A stretch of DNA of 64,000 bases from Arcuatula senhousia. Lineage: Eukaryota > Mollusca > Bivalvia > Mytilida > Mytilidae. Below are positions 24,006 to 39,056 of this stretch, piece after piece. The DNA lies in assembly GCA_963971305.1 (NCBI GenBank), contig OZ020307.1:12289501-12353500 (forward strand). The letters are read 5' to 3'. Under the pieces are notes generated by a model, which saw only the letters and a list, made by a program, of their open reading frames with translations, had not been told where the DNA came from and did not search any database. Both the position numbers and the translations under genes were made by a program. Positions within the stretch are counted from its first letter, which is position 1. Every line of letters starts with the position of its first letter.

Positions 24006-24620
24006 TTTTTGTTTACTGAACAGAATATAATGAAACTTAGTATGGTTGATCTTAAGGGTCAACGGTGTCCTGCACAAAAGTTGTATTTCGATTTTTGATC
24101 CTTCAAAAACATGGCTGCCGTTGCTAAATATAGACCAGTTGGGTCAGACTACTGTTTTTGGCATGTAAATCAGAGTATAAAAGATAGAGAAAATCTTTTG
24201 CAACTTTCCTTCTTCAGCATCATAAATTTTACAAAAGTCTTCATTGGGTCGAAGCTGTCAGATGAACCCGTATATGGGCAATGACACTTTAAAGGTAAAA
24301 AAAAGGGTTTTTTTTTCGCATATTTACCATATAGAATAAAAACTATAGTAGATAGAGAAAAGCTGTTACTTGCTTAAACCTTCAGCTCATTGAGCTCTTC
24401 AAAAGTTGTCATGGGGTCGTAAATGTCAGATGATCCCTTGTAGGGGTTATGGTCCTTTAAACGTCAAACATAGCATTTTTCGTGTTTTGGTCCTATAGAA
24501 TCAACACTTTCGAAGACAGAAAATTTGTTGGTTGCTTAAACCTTCAGCTCATTGAGCTCTACAAAAGTCTCCACTGGGTCAATGATATCATAGTACCCTT
24601 TAAAGGTCAAAAATAGCGTT
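24006..24620 (+). repeat. Family A, outer copy (left part)
   Basis: Core monomers of family A (aacatggctgccgttgctaa, tcagatgaacccgta, cagctcattgagctc) without the AGCTCACC head, which was lost where the retrotransposon joins. It resumes at about 27523 after the nested insertion. The junctions read gcgttttt before the insertion and catgttttt after it. Confidence 0.7.
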
Positions 24621-27522
24621 TTTAGCTCACCTTGCCGAAGGCAATGTGAGCTTTTGCCATCACTTGGCGTTCGTCGTCCGTCGTTCAACTTTTCAAAAAT
24701 CTTCTTCTCTGAAACCGTTTAGTCAAAATAAAAATAACAACAAAGTTCCAGACAGTAAATTTAGCTACGCCTGACGCGCGTTTCGTCTATTCCTCGGGGA
24801 ATTAAAACTCCACCAGCAGTGCTAAAATGTAATAAAACTTGGTAGGGTTCTTCTGTATTGTGTCCTTCACAAAACTATTGTTCGAAATTTTGATCTGACA
24901 AAAAAGCATGGCCACCATGGCCAAAAATAGAACATAAGGGTAAATTGCAGTTTTTTGTCTCGCCTGCGACAATCGCTGAAGGCGAGACATAGGTATTACT
25001 TTCCGGCGGCGGCGGCGGCGACGGCGTAAACTTTTTTGTAAGACTTATGTGGAAAATGAATTACAAGAAAAGTATAATAGCTAGGCATCTGATATTTGGT
25101 ATACAGACAGTTGGGGTTATGGTCTACGCAACTGGCACCATGCCGTTTGACCCCGACCCCAATTTCATGGTTCAGCGAACTTAGATGTTTTTTTCAGGCC
25201 AAAAGACCCCTTTGTAAGACTTTTGTGGAAAATGAATTACAAGAAAAGTATAATAGCTAGGCATCTGATATTTTGTATTCAGACAGTTGGGGTTATTGTC
25301 TACGCAACTGGCACCATGCCGTTTGACCCTGACCCCAATTTCATGGTTCAGCGACTCTGTGAACTTAGATGTTTTTTTCAGGCCAAAAGACCCCTTTGTA
25401 AGACTTTTGTGGAAAATGAATTACAAGAAAAGTATAATAGCTAGGCATCTGATATTTTGTATTCAGACAGTTGGGGTTATTGTCTACGCAACTGGCACCA
25501 TGCCGTTTGACCCTGACCCCAATTTCATTGTTCAGCGACTCTGTGAACTTAGATGTTTTTTTCAGGCCAAAAGACCCCTTTGTAAGACTTTTGTGGAAAA
25601 TGAATTACAAGAAAAGTATAATAGCTAGGCATCTGATACTTTGTATTCAGACAGTTGGGGTTATGGTCTACGCAACTGGCACCATGCTGTTTGACCCTGA
25701 CCCCAATTTTATGGTTCAGTGACTCTGTGAACTTAGATGTTTTTTCTGGCCAAAAGACCCCTTTGTAAGACTTTTGTGGAAAATGAATTACAAGAAAAGC
25801 ATAATAGCTAGGCATCTGATATTTGGTATACAGACAGTTGGGATTATAGTCTACGTAACTGGCTCCATGCCATTTGACCATGACCCCATTTTCATGGTTC
25901 AGTGAATATGTGAACTTAGATGTTTTTTTTTCAGGCCAAAAGACCCCTTTGTAAGGTTTTTGTGGAAAATGAATTACAAGAAAAGCATTATAGCTAGGCA
26001 TCTGATATTTGGTATACAGACAGTTGGGATTATAGTCTACGTAACTGGCTCCATGCCATTTGACCATGACCCCATTTTCATGGTTCAGTGAATATGTGAA
26101 CTTAGATGTTTTTTTTCAGGCCAAAAGACCCCTTTGTAAGACTTTTGTGGAAAATGAATTACAAGAAAAGTATAATAGCTAGGCATCTGATATTTGGTAT
26201 ACAGACAGTTGGGATTATGGTCTATGCAACTGGCCCCATGCCATTTGACCCTGACCCCATTTTCATGGTTCAGTGACTCTGTGGATTTTTAGGTGAAAAA
26301 TGAGTTAAGTGAAAAGTATATTATAGCTAGGCATCTGATATTTGGGGATTATGGTATACACAACTGACGTCACCATGTAATGTGACCTTGACCCCATTTT
26401 CATGGTTGAAAGACTCAGTGAATGTTGTTTTTTTTTCATTGTTTCTAAATTACTATGGTATCTAGAACACACTTCAGACATTTTTGTGATGGTTAAATGG
26501 AATTCTGTCATTTGTCACATGACCTTGACCTTAACTTTTCTGAAGGCCCAGCTAGACCTTCAATGAGTTCTGTGATGGTGCCGACAGGCGAGACATACTT
26601 TAGTGTCAACTCTTGTTTTGCAAATTACTCAAAAACCGTAACAGATATCAAAATTCTGGATAGGTCAAAAGTAATCAGCACATCAAGAACTACCTGCCCT
26701 GAAATATTGAAGAAGATCCGACAATTGTTGTTGGAGTTATTGCCCTTTTCTTGATTTTTTCCAAATTTTGCACTTTTTTAGACCAACTTGAAAAGTATAC
26801 AAGATATTTGAAAAATTTAAATTGCATATGGTTAAGCACATCAAGATCTACAAAAGTTGTAACAGGGTCAAAGTTGTGGAAACGTTCCTTTAGGAGTTAT
26901 ACCCCTTGGATCGTAGAAATTGACCATTTTCACAGCTTTTTGTCCAACTTTTCAAAAATCTTCTTCTCTGACACCGCTCGGCCAAATCTAATGAAACTTG
27001 GTAGGATTGTTCTGTAGTATGTCGTCAACAAAACTTTTATTCGAAATTTTGACAAAAAAACATGGCCGCCATGGCTAAAAATAGAACATAAGGGTAAATT
27101 GCAGTTTATTGCAAATTGCTCAAAAATGGTAACAGATATTAAAATTCTGTTTGGGTATTAGTGATTAGCACATCAAGATATAACTGCCCTGAAGTTTTGA
27201 AGAAGATCTGACAATGGTTGTACTACGGGAGATATTGCCCCTTTTCTTGGGTGTTTTTTTTTCAAATTTTGTTCTTTTTAGACCAATATCTTGAAAACTA
27301 TACAAGATATTTGAAAAATTTAAATTGCATATGATTAAGTACATTATGATCTAAAAATCATGTTATGGGGTCAAAGTTGTTAGAACTTTTTTGATAGTAG
27401 TCGTTTCCCTTAGAACATTTAAATTGATAAGTCCACAGAGTAGCAGTCCTTTGCTAAAATATTCAGCTTATAAGTATCTTTGAATACAAGGTGAGCGATA
27501 TAGGCTCCTGTGAGCCTCTAGT
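24621..27522 (+). mobile_element. Family A, inner copy, itself interrupted by family B
   Basis: The head is agctcaccttgccgaaggca and gtgagcttttgccatcactt. The tail is aaggtgagcgatataggctc and ctgtgagcctctagtt. The left arm runs to about 24954 and the right arm resumes at about 26620. An intact monomer at about 27100 (gggtaaattgcagtttattg) shows the empty-site sequence into which family B went. There is no protein. Short open frames across it are fortuitous. Confidence 0.75.
24955..26619 (+). mobile_element. Family B, copy 2, with seven ~184-bp core monomers
   Basis: The head is tgtctcgcctgcgacaatcg and ctgaaggcgagacatagg, a hairpin, followed by a CGG/GAC microsatellite. Monomers are marked by tttgtaagac or a close variant at 25035, 25211, 25395, 25579, 25762, 25948 and 26133, a period of 183-186 bp after the first. 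The four central units are nearly identical, so the array expanded recently. The tail is ggtgccgacaggcgagacat and tcaactcttgtttt. Overlapping long frames in the array arise because the period is close to, but not always, a multiple of three. Confidence 0.8.
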
Positions 27523-27740
27523 TCATGTTTTTGCCATATAGGATGAAACTTTTGTATATAGAGAAAACCCTCAGCTCATTAAGCTTTACAAAAGTCTCTA
27601 TTGCTATTGGGTCATCATTGTCAGATGACCCAATACAGGTGTTATGGTCCTTTAAAGGTAAAGAATGACGGGCTTTTTCCTATAGAATGAAAACTATTGC
27701 AGATAGAGAATACTGTTGATTGCCTCAAAAGTCCATTCCC
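27523..27740 (+). repeat. Family A, outer copy (right part)
   Basis: Continues the outer family A monomer with catgtttttgccatatagga, cagctcattaagc and gcagatagagaa, then loses similarity. Confidence 0.6.
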
Positions 27741-28990
27741 GCTTACAGACAGGTGCCATATCAACCATATGATATTGTTATAAAAGGTGCATCTACTAAT
27801 GCTTCAGCACAATGTATGCTTCGGGAGATGGCTGTGACCTAATTTTCTTCAACGATGGCAACTTTAAATTTTGAAAGGATTGACATGACTGCCTTACGAA
27901 CCGATACATTATCTTTATTTTTCTTCTGTTTTCATGACGTTTTCAGCCATTCATTGTCTAATAAACAGGTCTATATATAGTCTATTATAAGGCAAAAACC
28001 AAACATTTAACAATTAGTGGCCATTATATTATCAGTAAGTTGAGATCAGGGCCCCTGTGAACTTGAGGGGTAATGAAAATACCTAATGATGCTTAACACA
28101 CTGCTTATGCTTCGCAAGCTGGCTGTTGCCTTTATTATTACTTTTTCCTAATAAAAATCTTTTTATAACCCAATTTTGATTTTATAGGGACTGGGAAATA
28201 TGACAAAAACACAATTTTTTGTCCCAATAGGTTCGGGGTTATGCTAATAAAAATCTTTTGTAAAACCCAATATAAGTAAACACATTTAAATTGTATAGGG
28301 ACTTGAAAATATGACAAAAACACAATTTTTGCCCCAATTATAGGTATGGGGTTATGCTAATTAAATATCTTTTGTAAAACTCATTATAAGTAAACACATT
28401 CTAATTGTATAGGGACTTGAAAATATGACCAAAACACAATTTTTTGCCCCAATAGGTACGGGGCATAACCCCTTCAAGGGGTCAACCTGACTATATTTTT
28501 GCAAAAGGGCCCCTGTGAACTTGGAGGAAATCAAAATACCTAGTGATGCTTAACACAATCACTGTGAACTCAATGCATATGCTTCGCAAGCTGGCTGTTG
28601 CCTTTATTATTACTTTTTCCTAATAATTTTTTTTTGTAAAACCCAATGTCAACTTAGGTCAACTAAGACCAAATGCAGACGCGAATCTAACATTTGTGCT
28701 GGAGAAAGAACTTGGTTGCATAATCGGCTTGCATAATATAAGTATACACATTTTAATTTTATACGGACTTGAAAATATGACAAAAACACAATTTTTTGTC
28801 CCAAGGGATACAGGGTTAAGGTTCATAACCCCGTCAACTGACAGTTTCCAACCTTACTATATTTTTGCAATAGTTTTATTCTATGTACCGAAAACAAGAA
28901 AAACGCTATGTCTATATCTAATGATTAAAGAGCCACAATGTCTATTAAGGGTCAGCTGTCAACTTAGGTCAACTTAGACCAAATGCAGAC
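27741..28990. repeat. Tandem repeat region: ~460-bp unit containing ~113-bp sub-repeats
   Basis: The block starting gggcccctgtgaacttg recurs from about 28048 to about 28508, with the shared phrase atgcttcgcaagctggctgt. Inside the first unit, phrases ctaataaaaatctttt and atatgacaaaaacacaattt recur about every 105-115 bp (near 28151, 28243, 28357). No gene is seen. Confidence 0.6.
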
Positions 28991-29059
28991 TTTAATAAAG
29001 GTAATAACAAAACTACCGAACTTGAATGATCAATCTCATAGTCCAGAAACAATGACAAG

Positions 29060-29240
29060 AACAAATCAGTCATACCGGAGAATTGGTGGATCGCAATGGT
29101 CCTGACTTGGTACAGGCATTTCAAACGAAATGGTGGGTTGAACCAGGTTTTATGGCGCCAAACCTCCCTCTTCCATTGCGATCTTAGGATCCGGTAATGA
29201 CCATAGAACACAACATAGTTGTGAGACACAATAGTGAATC
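29060..29240 (-). repeat. Dispersed repeat family F, copy 1
   Basis: Contains ttggtacaggcatttcaaac, ggttttatggcgccaaacct and tgtgagacacaa. The reverse complement of the same phrases lies at 51735-51930. The short open frame across it is repeat-derived. Confidence 0.7.
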
Positions 29241-29994
29241 TAACATTTGATGCTAGAGAAAGAACTTGGTTGCATAACCGGCTCGAATAATATCTTCTCT
29301 ATCTCCTGTTCAAGTCTCACGGCTTTTAAATTTATAAGCAATAGTTTTAGATTGCCATAAATATTAAGACGATGATTTATTTTGACATAACTGTAAGTTA
29401 AGCCAAAGAATTATCTTAGAGGTCGAAATGAAAATCAGTGTGTAATGTTCATATATGTCGTGTATACGTTGCAGCTTTGTACATGTTGCAACATGTACAT
29501 ATACAATATACAAGTTAAGAAAAACATTGAAGTACTGACAGGACTTATTTTTGTTATCATACATGAGAAAAAGTAAATGCTTAAGTGTCACATGATCATT
29601 TAGTTTACAATCAAGTCTATAAAATACAACAACTTTGAAGAAATTCCATTGCATTATATAATGGCAATATAAGTGCCCAGACTTAGATGTCTTGATTTCA
29701 GCAACAACATTTTAAATGCTTTTGTTCGGCACTTCAATAGTACTATTTATCTAATGATTTAGGTGAGTATTTCTTTAAATTGACATGCAAAATTTCATCA
29801 AAAAGTGTAAATTCTCATTTGACTCCTTTGTGGTAACATGTACTTGATGACAGACAACCATGTCATATTGTGTCTTAACTTGTGCAATTTATCTGCTCAT
29901 CTTGCAACATGCACAATTTGCAATTTTTACCTAACATACATGTATGGGTCTTTTTTTTTTATTCAATTTCTGTCAATTGTAGCTATCACTTTTT
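29241..29994. other. Intergenic, nothing recognised
   Basis: AT-rich, with small open frames only and no recurrent phrase noticed. Confidence 0.4.
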
Positions 29995-31299
29995 AGCTCA
30001 CCTGGCCAAAGGCAATGTGAGCTATTGCCATCACTTGGCGTCCGTCGTCGTCGTCCGTCCTCGTCGTTAACTTTTTTTCAAACTTCTTCTCCTCTAAAAC
30101 GGCTGCACAGATTCAAACCAAATTTGGTCTGGTGGTACTTTAGGGTATCCCCCACAGAACTGATGTGGGGATTTTTGATTCGTCGAAAAACATGGCCGCC
30201 GTTGCTAAAAATAGACCGGGGGGTTTAGACTACTGTTTTTGGCTTGTAAATCAAAAAGTATAAGAGATAAATGAAATCTGATGCCACCCTACTGCTTCAG
30301 CATCAAAAGTTCTACAAAAGTCTCCATTTGGTCCAAGTTGTCAGATGACCCCTTATAGGGGTCACAGCCCCTTAAAGGTGAAAAAATAACGTTTTTTCAT
30401 GTTTTTGCCCTATAGTATGAAAACTATTGCAGATAGAGAAAAGTTGTTGCTTGCTTAAATTTTCAGCTTATTTAGCTCTACAAAAGTCTCCATAGGGTCG
30501 AAGTTGTCAAATGACTCTTATAGGGGTTATGACCCCGTAAAGGCAAAAAATAGAGTTTTTGGCCTATAGAATGAAAACTATTGCAGATAGAGAAAAACTG
30601 TTGCTTGCTTAAATGTTCAGCCTTTTAGCTCTACACAAGTCTCCATAGGGTCGAAGTTGTCAGATGACCCCTTTTAGGGGTTTAGCCCTTAAAGGTAAAA
30701 ATAGTGTTTTTGGCCTATAGAATGAAAACTATTGCAGATAGAGAAAAGTTGTTGCTTGCTTATATGTTCAGCTTATTTAGCTCTACAAAAGTCTCCATAC
30801 GTTCGAAGTTGTCAAATGACCCCTTATAGGGGTTATGGCCCCTTTAAGGCAAAAAATATAGAATGAAAACTATTGCAGATAAAGAAAAGCTGTCGCTTGC
30901 TTAAATGTTCAGCTCGTTTAGCTCTACACAAGTCTTCATAGGGTCGAAGTTGTCAGATTACCCCTTTTAAGGGTTAAGCCCCTTAAAGGCAAAAATAGTG
31001 TTTTTGGCCTATTGAAAGAAAACTATTGCAGATAGAGAAAAGATGTTGCTTGCTTAAAAGTTCAGCTTAATTAGCTCTACAAAAGTCTTCTGAGGGTCGA
31101 AGTTGTCAGATGACCCCTTTAAGGGGTTATGGCCCTTTAAAGGTGAAAAAATGTGTTTTTTGCTTTGGAATGAAACTATTGCAGATAGAGAAAAGCTTTT
31201 TATTGCTTAAACATTCAGCTCATTTAGCTATACAAAAGTCTTCAAAGGGTTGACATCAAGACCAGGTGAGCGATTCAGGCTCCTGGGAGCCTCTTGTTT
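29995..31299 (+). mobile_element. Family A, complete copy
   Basis: Has both ends: agctcacctggccaaaggca at the head and accaggtgagcgattcaggc ending in gggagcctcttgttt. A GTC-rich microsatellite follows the head (cgtccgtcgtcgtcgtccgt). About six monomers of 150-185 bp share gaaaactattgcagatagag, cagctcatttagctctac and gtcgaagttgtcagatgacc. The layout is pearl-like. It sits about 200 bp upstream of ALKBH5 and could carry part of its promoter region. Confidence 0.8.
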
Positions 31300-31487
31300 A
31301 TTTATGAAATAACATTTTCAACATCGCCAAATAGTTGTTTTTAGATCTGGTTTAATTAAACCAGTTAAGTTTTAATTTTCTCAGTTCCAGTTTCAGACCA
31401 AAGAATTTTTAAATTACATGTAATATATAATTCCTTGGTTTCAGACCTAGTACGGAACAGAAAACTTTTAGCTGAACCCCAAAATAA

Positions 31488-33550
<2,063 letters not shown>

Positions 33551-35157
33551 ATGTCTCCCAGTTTTTCCACCTTTTCATTGTGTCAAGTTATCCACTGTGA
33601 TTAAAGCATTTAGGTGTTTAATCAACCATATTTTGGTTTTAGTTCTAATAGTTCATATAAATCCACCAAACTTGCAGTTTTAGAAAAAAGAAGTTTCTAT
33701 TTAACTCAACATTTTATTTTATCCAAAAGAACATTACCCATATATCATAGACCAGTATTTTTTATATACAGGTTTATGATTATTTGCAAATCTTTCTTGT
33801 TTCTCAAATTTGAAAAAAAAAAACAAACATACAAATTGTTCTACAAATAGACATAAGTAATTTTCATGTAGGGTTTTTTTAGGCTTCCCCGTTTTATTTG
33901 TTTTTTTTTATGACAGATACAAAGCATTTTTTATTATGTTCTATTGATACAAATTATAAATAAATTTTCCATTCAATTATAGAACATTTTTATGATATTG
34001 CCAAACTAAATAGATTTTGACACATGTTTTATATATTTAAAGCTCATCAATAGGCTGATATTTAAAATGTTTATCCAAGTTGGGTTAGGAAATCACTTTT
34101 AATGGGTTGAAGTCTCTTGTGCTGTATTTTTTAATTAAGATTTTTACATTTCACATGGTCTTCTACTTAAATGTTTCAAAAAATCTTATATAATCCATTC
34201 TCTTAAGTTTTTTTTTTGTGTGTAAAAGAATGCATGTAAATGTAAAAGCAAAACAATTTTCATCAAATTGTTTAGTACACTTTGAAAAAAAATTTCATTG
34301 TTTTTTTTTATGTATACCGGTAGATACATGTATATTGATATTTCTTTTTATGAAATGCATAGTTAATACATAAGCTGTATATAGATAAATATTCATGAGT
34401 TCCATTGCATTTTATTTTGTTAAGAGTTCTTTACCATTATGAAGCACTCTATATTAAGTCTTAAAACATGTTTAGTACATGTATATACATTACATGTAAA
34501 TATTTATGTATAAATGGATTTTTCAAGACATGCATGGTTTTATAGATCTTACTTTGCTGGTCTTGGATTGTGTCAGCCTGTGGCAACATAAAGTACTTGC
34601 ATAACTTGGATTTCTTTTTCTAATTAAGATTGCATGACTTTCAGTGGTCTGTAAATATTTGTATTATATCACTTATATAAACAACACCTGTATTTTTATT
34701 TCTGATAAGGAAAAGTGTGCAGCATTACTTATTGACTAGTTTCCATTCTTTTTATTTTGAATACAAAGTATATTGGTAACCATAGTCCAACAACCTTGGT
34801 TTATTGTTTGAGGCTAAAATATTCTAACCATAGTGTATCATCACTTGATTATCCATATGATCTTGAAATTTTTTTTCACCATAAATTAACATTTGGAATT
34901 TACAACAAACATTTATAATTTAACATCAACATCTTTGTTTTTACCTAGTGCCTTTTGCTGAGCTTTAATCTATGTCGTCGGCTTTGTAAATAATTTAAAA
35001 TTTTTAATGAATTTATTAAATGAGTGACTTTTATCATATTGTAACAAACTCTTTATTTGCAACTACTATAAAATATAATATTCTAACATGCCTCAGTAGT
35101 ATATGAAGAAGGAGAAAAAAGAAAATTGTCAAAATGCACATCACTTTCGTAAGGGGG

Positions 35158-35230
35158 GGGGGTATAAAAAAGAAAGGGAAAATAGACAATGAATTTTATT
35201 GTCCATTTTCCCTTTCTTTTATATACCCCG
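35158..35230. repeat. Long near-perfect hairpin
   Basis: Arms 35160-35190 and 35198-35228 are complementary over 31 bp with two mismatches, around a 7-nt loop. A run of nine or more G precedes it and ccccgcccc follows it. Confidence 0.85.
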
Positions 35231-35289
35231 CCCCACATCCCGCTGGAAAAGAGGGGGTATATAATGATAAGGGTGTCCTTCCTTCCGTA

Positions 35290-35800
35290 ACTCCTTAGTG
35301 TACCCATCTCTTATCCGCAACTCCTCCTAAACCCCTTGATGGATTTTCATGATACTTTCACACATTTTGTGACATAGTTTAGATGTGCACCTCCTATTTT
35401 GTTATTTTGTGCAGACAGGTTTTTGGGGTCTCCTATAGCAAAACATGGTCTTAGCTGTTTGACTAAAAGGGGGCACCATCTCTTATCCGCAACTTCTTCT
35501 AAACCTCTTGATGGATTTCTATGAAACTTTCACACATTTTTTGTTGCATAATGGGATGTGCACCTTTTATTTTAAAATTTGATCAAAATGATTTATTGGG
35601 GTTTCTGTAGCAAGACATGGACTTAGCCATTTAACTACCAGGTGCCAATCCCTTTTCTGCAACTCCTTCTAAACCCCTCAATGGATTTTCATGAAACTTT
35701 TGTACTTTGTTCCTGGCATAATTTACATGGGCACATCCTATTTAAAATTTGATCAGAATGATTTTTAGGTTTTTCAATGGCAAATCATTGACGTCAAGGG
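35290..35800 (+). repeat. Three diverged ~174-bp tandem units
   Basis: Phrases of the type ctcttatccgcaactcc, aaaccccttgatggatttt and gaaactttcacacatttt recur at about 35306, 35480 and 35650. The unit size fits a pearl-like core. The preceding ggggtatataatgataaggg and ccttccttccgtaact could be its head and degenerate microsatellite. Confidence 0.65.
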
Positions 35801-36863
35801 GTAGTATTTATTTGTGATCTGCTGCTCACATTTTTTTTTCAACAATGGTTTTGATTTTTATGTCTATTGTTTATTGTTGAAGATTTGATTAAGTATGCAT
35901 TCTCTAGGTAAGAAAAGATTGTTCTGTTACTTTTGTTGTTAATTTCAAGTAAAAAAGAATTGATATTAGAAAAAAAAACAAGTTTTTTTAATTTCCCTTG
36001 TTAAGATTTTGACTACTGGTATGTTGACAATTTTGTCAAGATTAAGAAACCTTGTTAATCAGATTTTAAGATATTTGTAATTGTGGTACTATGTCTGTTG
36101 TTCTTGTATTTGTCACAGAGGAAAACCATGGAAAACTCAGTGTAGATAGAGTAATAAGGATATACATTTTGTATACACTTGTGAAGAGTTTCTACCACCA
36201 AATTTTGGTTAGTCGAGTAAAGTAAATTAGTGTAGGATGTCATAGATAGACAGGGTACTAAGAAGAAATATAGAGATTAGACACAATATTTATTGTGAAC
36301 ATGTAAACTTTTTAAACTGAACCTTATTCTATAAAAACACCTTTGGAACCTTTCAGTTTTACAAGTTTGGTGGTACAAATTCTTCTCAATTTCCCCATGT
36401 ATAAAGAATTATATATGAATCTATTTCATTCAGTTGTTTTTATTTTATTTTTGAAACATACATTGGAGTCATCATTGTTTTGCTAAAACAGGTTCTACAA
36501 TTCTCATCCTTTGAAATGCTTTTATCTATATGAAAACAAAACTCAATTATTTTAGAGCAGTTAGGTTTATACCTGGAATGTAACCACTTTAAGAATTTGA
36601 AAATTTCTGAATGTAAGATAGAAATGGCTACTTCTGATATTCAGGTTGTTACTGGTATTTTTATCAATGTTTGTACTGAAGTGACATCTTGGAACCATTT
36701 TCTAATGGTGTCAATTGTAGAACTGTTATGTTGTTGTATTCTTATTTGATTCACATTGTTGATAAGATCTGTTTATGCTTTAAAAACAACAATAAAAGCT
36801 GGAAAATATACATGCTTTCTCTGTCATAATTGCTATATGTTCTCCATGTCCTATGTATTATTT

Positions 36864-37720
36864 TTATGGCCTGATCGGCCATATAGTTCGGCCATATAGT
36901 TTTACCCTTGTTCGTCCGTACGTAACACTTTGGTTAAGGTCCATTACTCGGATACTGGATGTTGGGGGTCAATGATATTTCACCACCAGATATAAATTAG
37001 GTCACTGTGACATATATTTTATGCATGATGGACTTCGGTTAAGTTCTTGGTTAAGGTCCATAACTTGGATACTAGATGTTGGGGGTCAATGATATTTCAC
37101 AACTAGATGTCTCTTAGGTAAGGTAACACCACCCACTAGAAATAAGGTCACTGTGACCTGTATTTTACGCATGAATGACTTTGGTTAAGTTCTTGGTTAA
37201 GGTCCATTTCTCAGATATTACATGTTGATGGTTAATGGTATTTCACCACTAGATGTGTCTTGGGTAACATGACACCACCCAATAAAAATTAGGTCACTGT
37301 GATCTATATTTTATGCATGAACTACTTCGGTTAAGGTCCATAACTTGGATACTAGATGTTGGGGGTCAATGATATTTCACCACTAGATGTGTCTTGGGTA
37401 AGGTGACACCATCCACTAGAAATGAGGTCACTGTGACCTATATTTTACGCATGAATGACTTTGGTTAAGTTCTTGGTTAAGGCCCATATCTTGAATACTA
37501 CATTTTAGGGGTCAATAATATTTCACTACTCCATGAGTCTTGGTAACATGACACCACCCACCAGAAATAAGGTCACAGCGACCAACATGTATATTTTACA
37601 CATGAACACTTCTGATCAATTTCTTGGTAAAGGTCCCTATCCCAGGTAATACACATTGAGGGTCAATGATATTTCAAGAACAGGAGGGCCATCCTGTGCC
37701 TCATAGACACATTTTCTAGT
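36864..37720 (+). mobile_element. Family C, copy 1 (pearl-like)
   Basis: The head is tggcctgatcggccatatag, with TGGCC pairing GGCCA, followed by a short GTCC stretch (ttcgtccgtacgt). Repeated monomers contain aaggtccataacttggatac, gggggtcaatgatatttcac, gacaccacccactagaaat and ggtcactgtgacctatattt. The tail is aggagggccatcctgtgcct and catagacacat. An inverted second copy lies at 57515-58582. Confidence 0.8.
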
Positions 37721-37748
37721 TCTGAAAGAAAAGTCATACTTAATTTAT

Positions 37749-39056
37749 TAGCTCACCTGACCCAAAGGGTCAAGTGAGCTATTGTCATCGCCATGCGTCC
37801 GTCGTCCGTCACTTTTTCAAAAATCTTCTTCTCTGAAACTACTAAAGGGAATTTTTCAAAACTTGGTCAAAGTTTTTATCAGGGCATGATTTTTTAAAAA
37901 TTGTGTTCGGCTTTTTGATTTGTCAACAAACATGGCTGTTGTTACTAAAAATAGAACATGGGGTAAAATCACATTCAAATGCTTATAACTTGAAAACAAG
38001 AACTGATTGAGAAAAATCTAAAGGATCTCAGGCTCTCCAGAATCAAAAGCTCTACTATAGTCTCCATTTGGTCGAAGTTGTCAGATGACCCCTTAAAGGG
38101 GTTATTGCCCTATAAAGGTAAAAAATAGTTATTTTTCGTGTTTTTTGCCTATAGATTGAAAACTATTGCAGTTAGAGAAAAGCTGTTGCTTGCCTAAATA
38201 TTCAGCTCATTGAGCTTTACAAAAGTCAACATTGGGTCAATGTTGTCAGAAGAACCCTAAATAATAGAGGTTATGACCCTTTAAAGGTGAAAAATAGTGA
38301 TTTTTCGTGTTTTTGGCCTATAGAATGAAAACTATTGCAGTTAGAGAAAAGCTGTTGCTTGCCTAAATATTCAGCTCATTGAGCTTTACAAAAGTCAACA
38401 TTGGGTCAATGTTGTCAGAAGAACCCTAAATAATAGAGGTTATGACCCTTTAAAGGTGAAAAATAGTGATTTTTCGTGTTTTTGGCCTATAGAATGAAAG
38501 CTATTGCAGATAGATAAAAGCTGTTGCTTGCTTAAATGTTCAGCTCATTTAGCTTTACAAAAAGTCTCCATATGGTTGAAGTTGTCAGATGACCCCTTAA
38601 AGGCGAAAAATAGTGTTTTTGGCTTATAGAATGAAAAGTATTGCAGATAGGGAAAAGCTGTTGCTTGCCTAAATGTTTAGGTCATTTAGCTCTACAAAAA
38701 GTCTCCATAGGGTTGAAGTTGTCAGATGACCCCAGACAGGGATTACAGCCCCTAAATTAACATGTTTTCATGTTTTTGGCTTAAATAATGAAAACTGTAG
38801 CAGATAAAGAAAAGTGGTTGCTTGCTTGAATGTTCAGTTCATTAAGATCTTAACAAAAGTCTCTAAAGAGTCAAAGTGTTCAGACGGCCCTAAAATAACA
38901 TTTTGCACGTTTTTGGCCTACAGAATGAAAACTGTTGCTGAAAGAGAAAAGCTGTTGCTTGCTTAAATGTTCAGCTCATTCAGCTCTACAAAGTTCTGCA
39001 TAGGGTTTTGACATCAAGACCAGGTGAGCGATTCAGGCTCCTGGGAGCCTCTTGTT
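37749..39056 (+). mobile_element. Family A, complete copy
   Basis: The head is agctcacctgacccaaaggg and tcaagtgagctattg, with CACCTGACCC facing GGGTCAAGTG. The tail is accaggtgagcgattcaggc ending gggagcctcttgtt. Two successive internal monomers (about 38100-38290 and 38290-38480) are practically identical, which indicates a recent duplication of about 190 bp inside the array. Confidence 0.8.

Larger units (their letters stand above)
33551..36815 (+). other. Probable long 3' UTR of ALKBH5, with embedded repeats
   Basis: There is no gene-like frame for more than 3 kb after the ALKBH5 stop. AATAAA motifs occur near 33958 and at 36791-36796. If the distal one is used, the UTR exceeds 3 kb. It contains a strong hairpin (35158-35230) and three diverged tandem units (35290-35800). 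The extent is an inference only. Confidence 0.4.

Noticed and set aside
25223..26067. Overlapping 70-170-codon frames with repeated peptide units
   Set aside because: Produced by the 184-bp tandem monomers of family B. The frame drifts where spacing is 183 or 185, and both strands show such frames.
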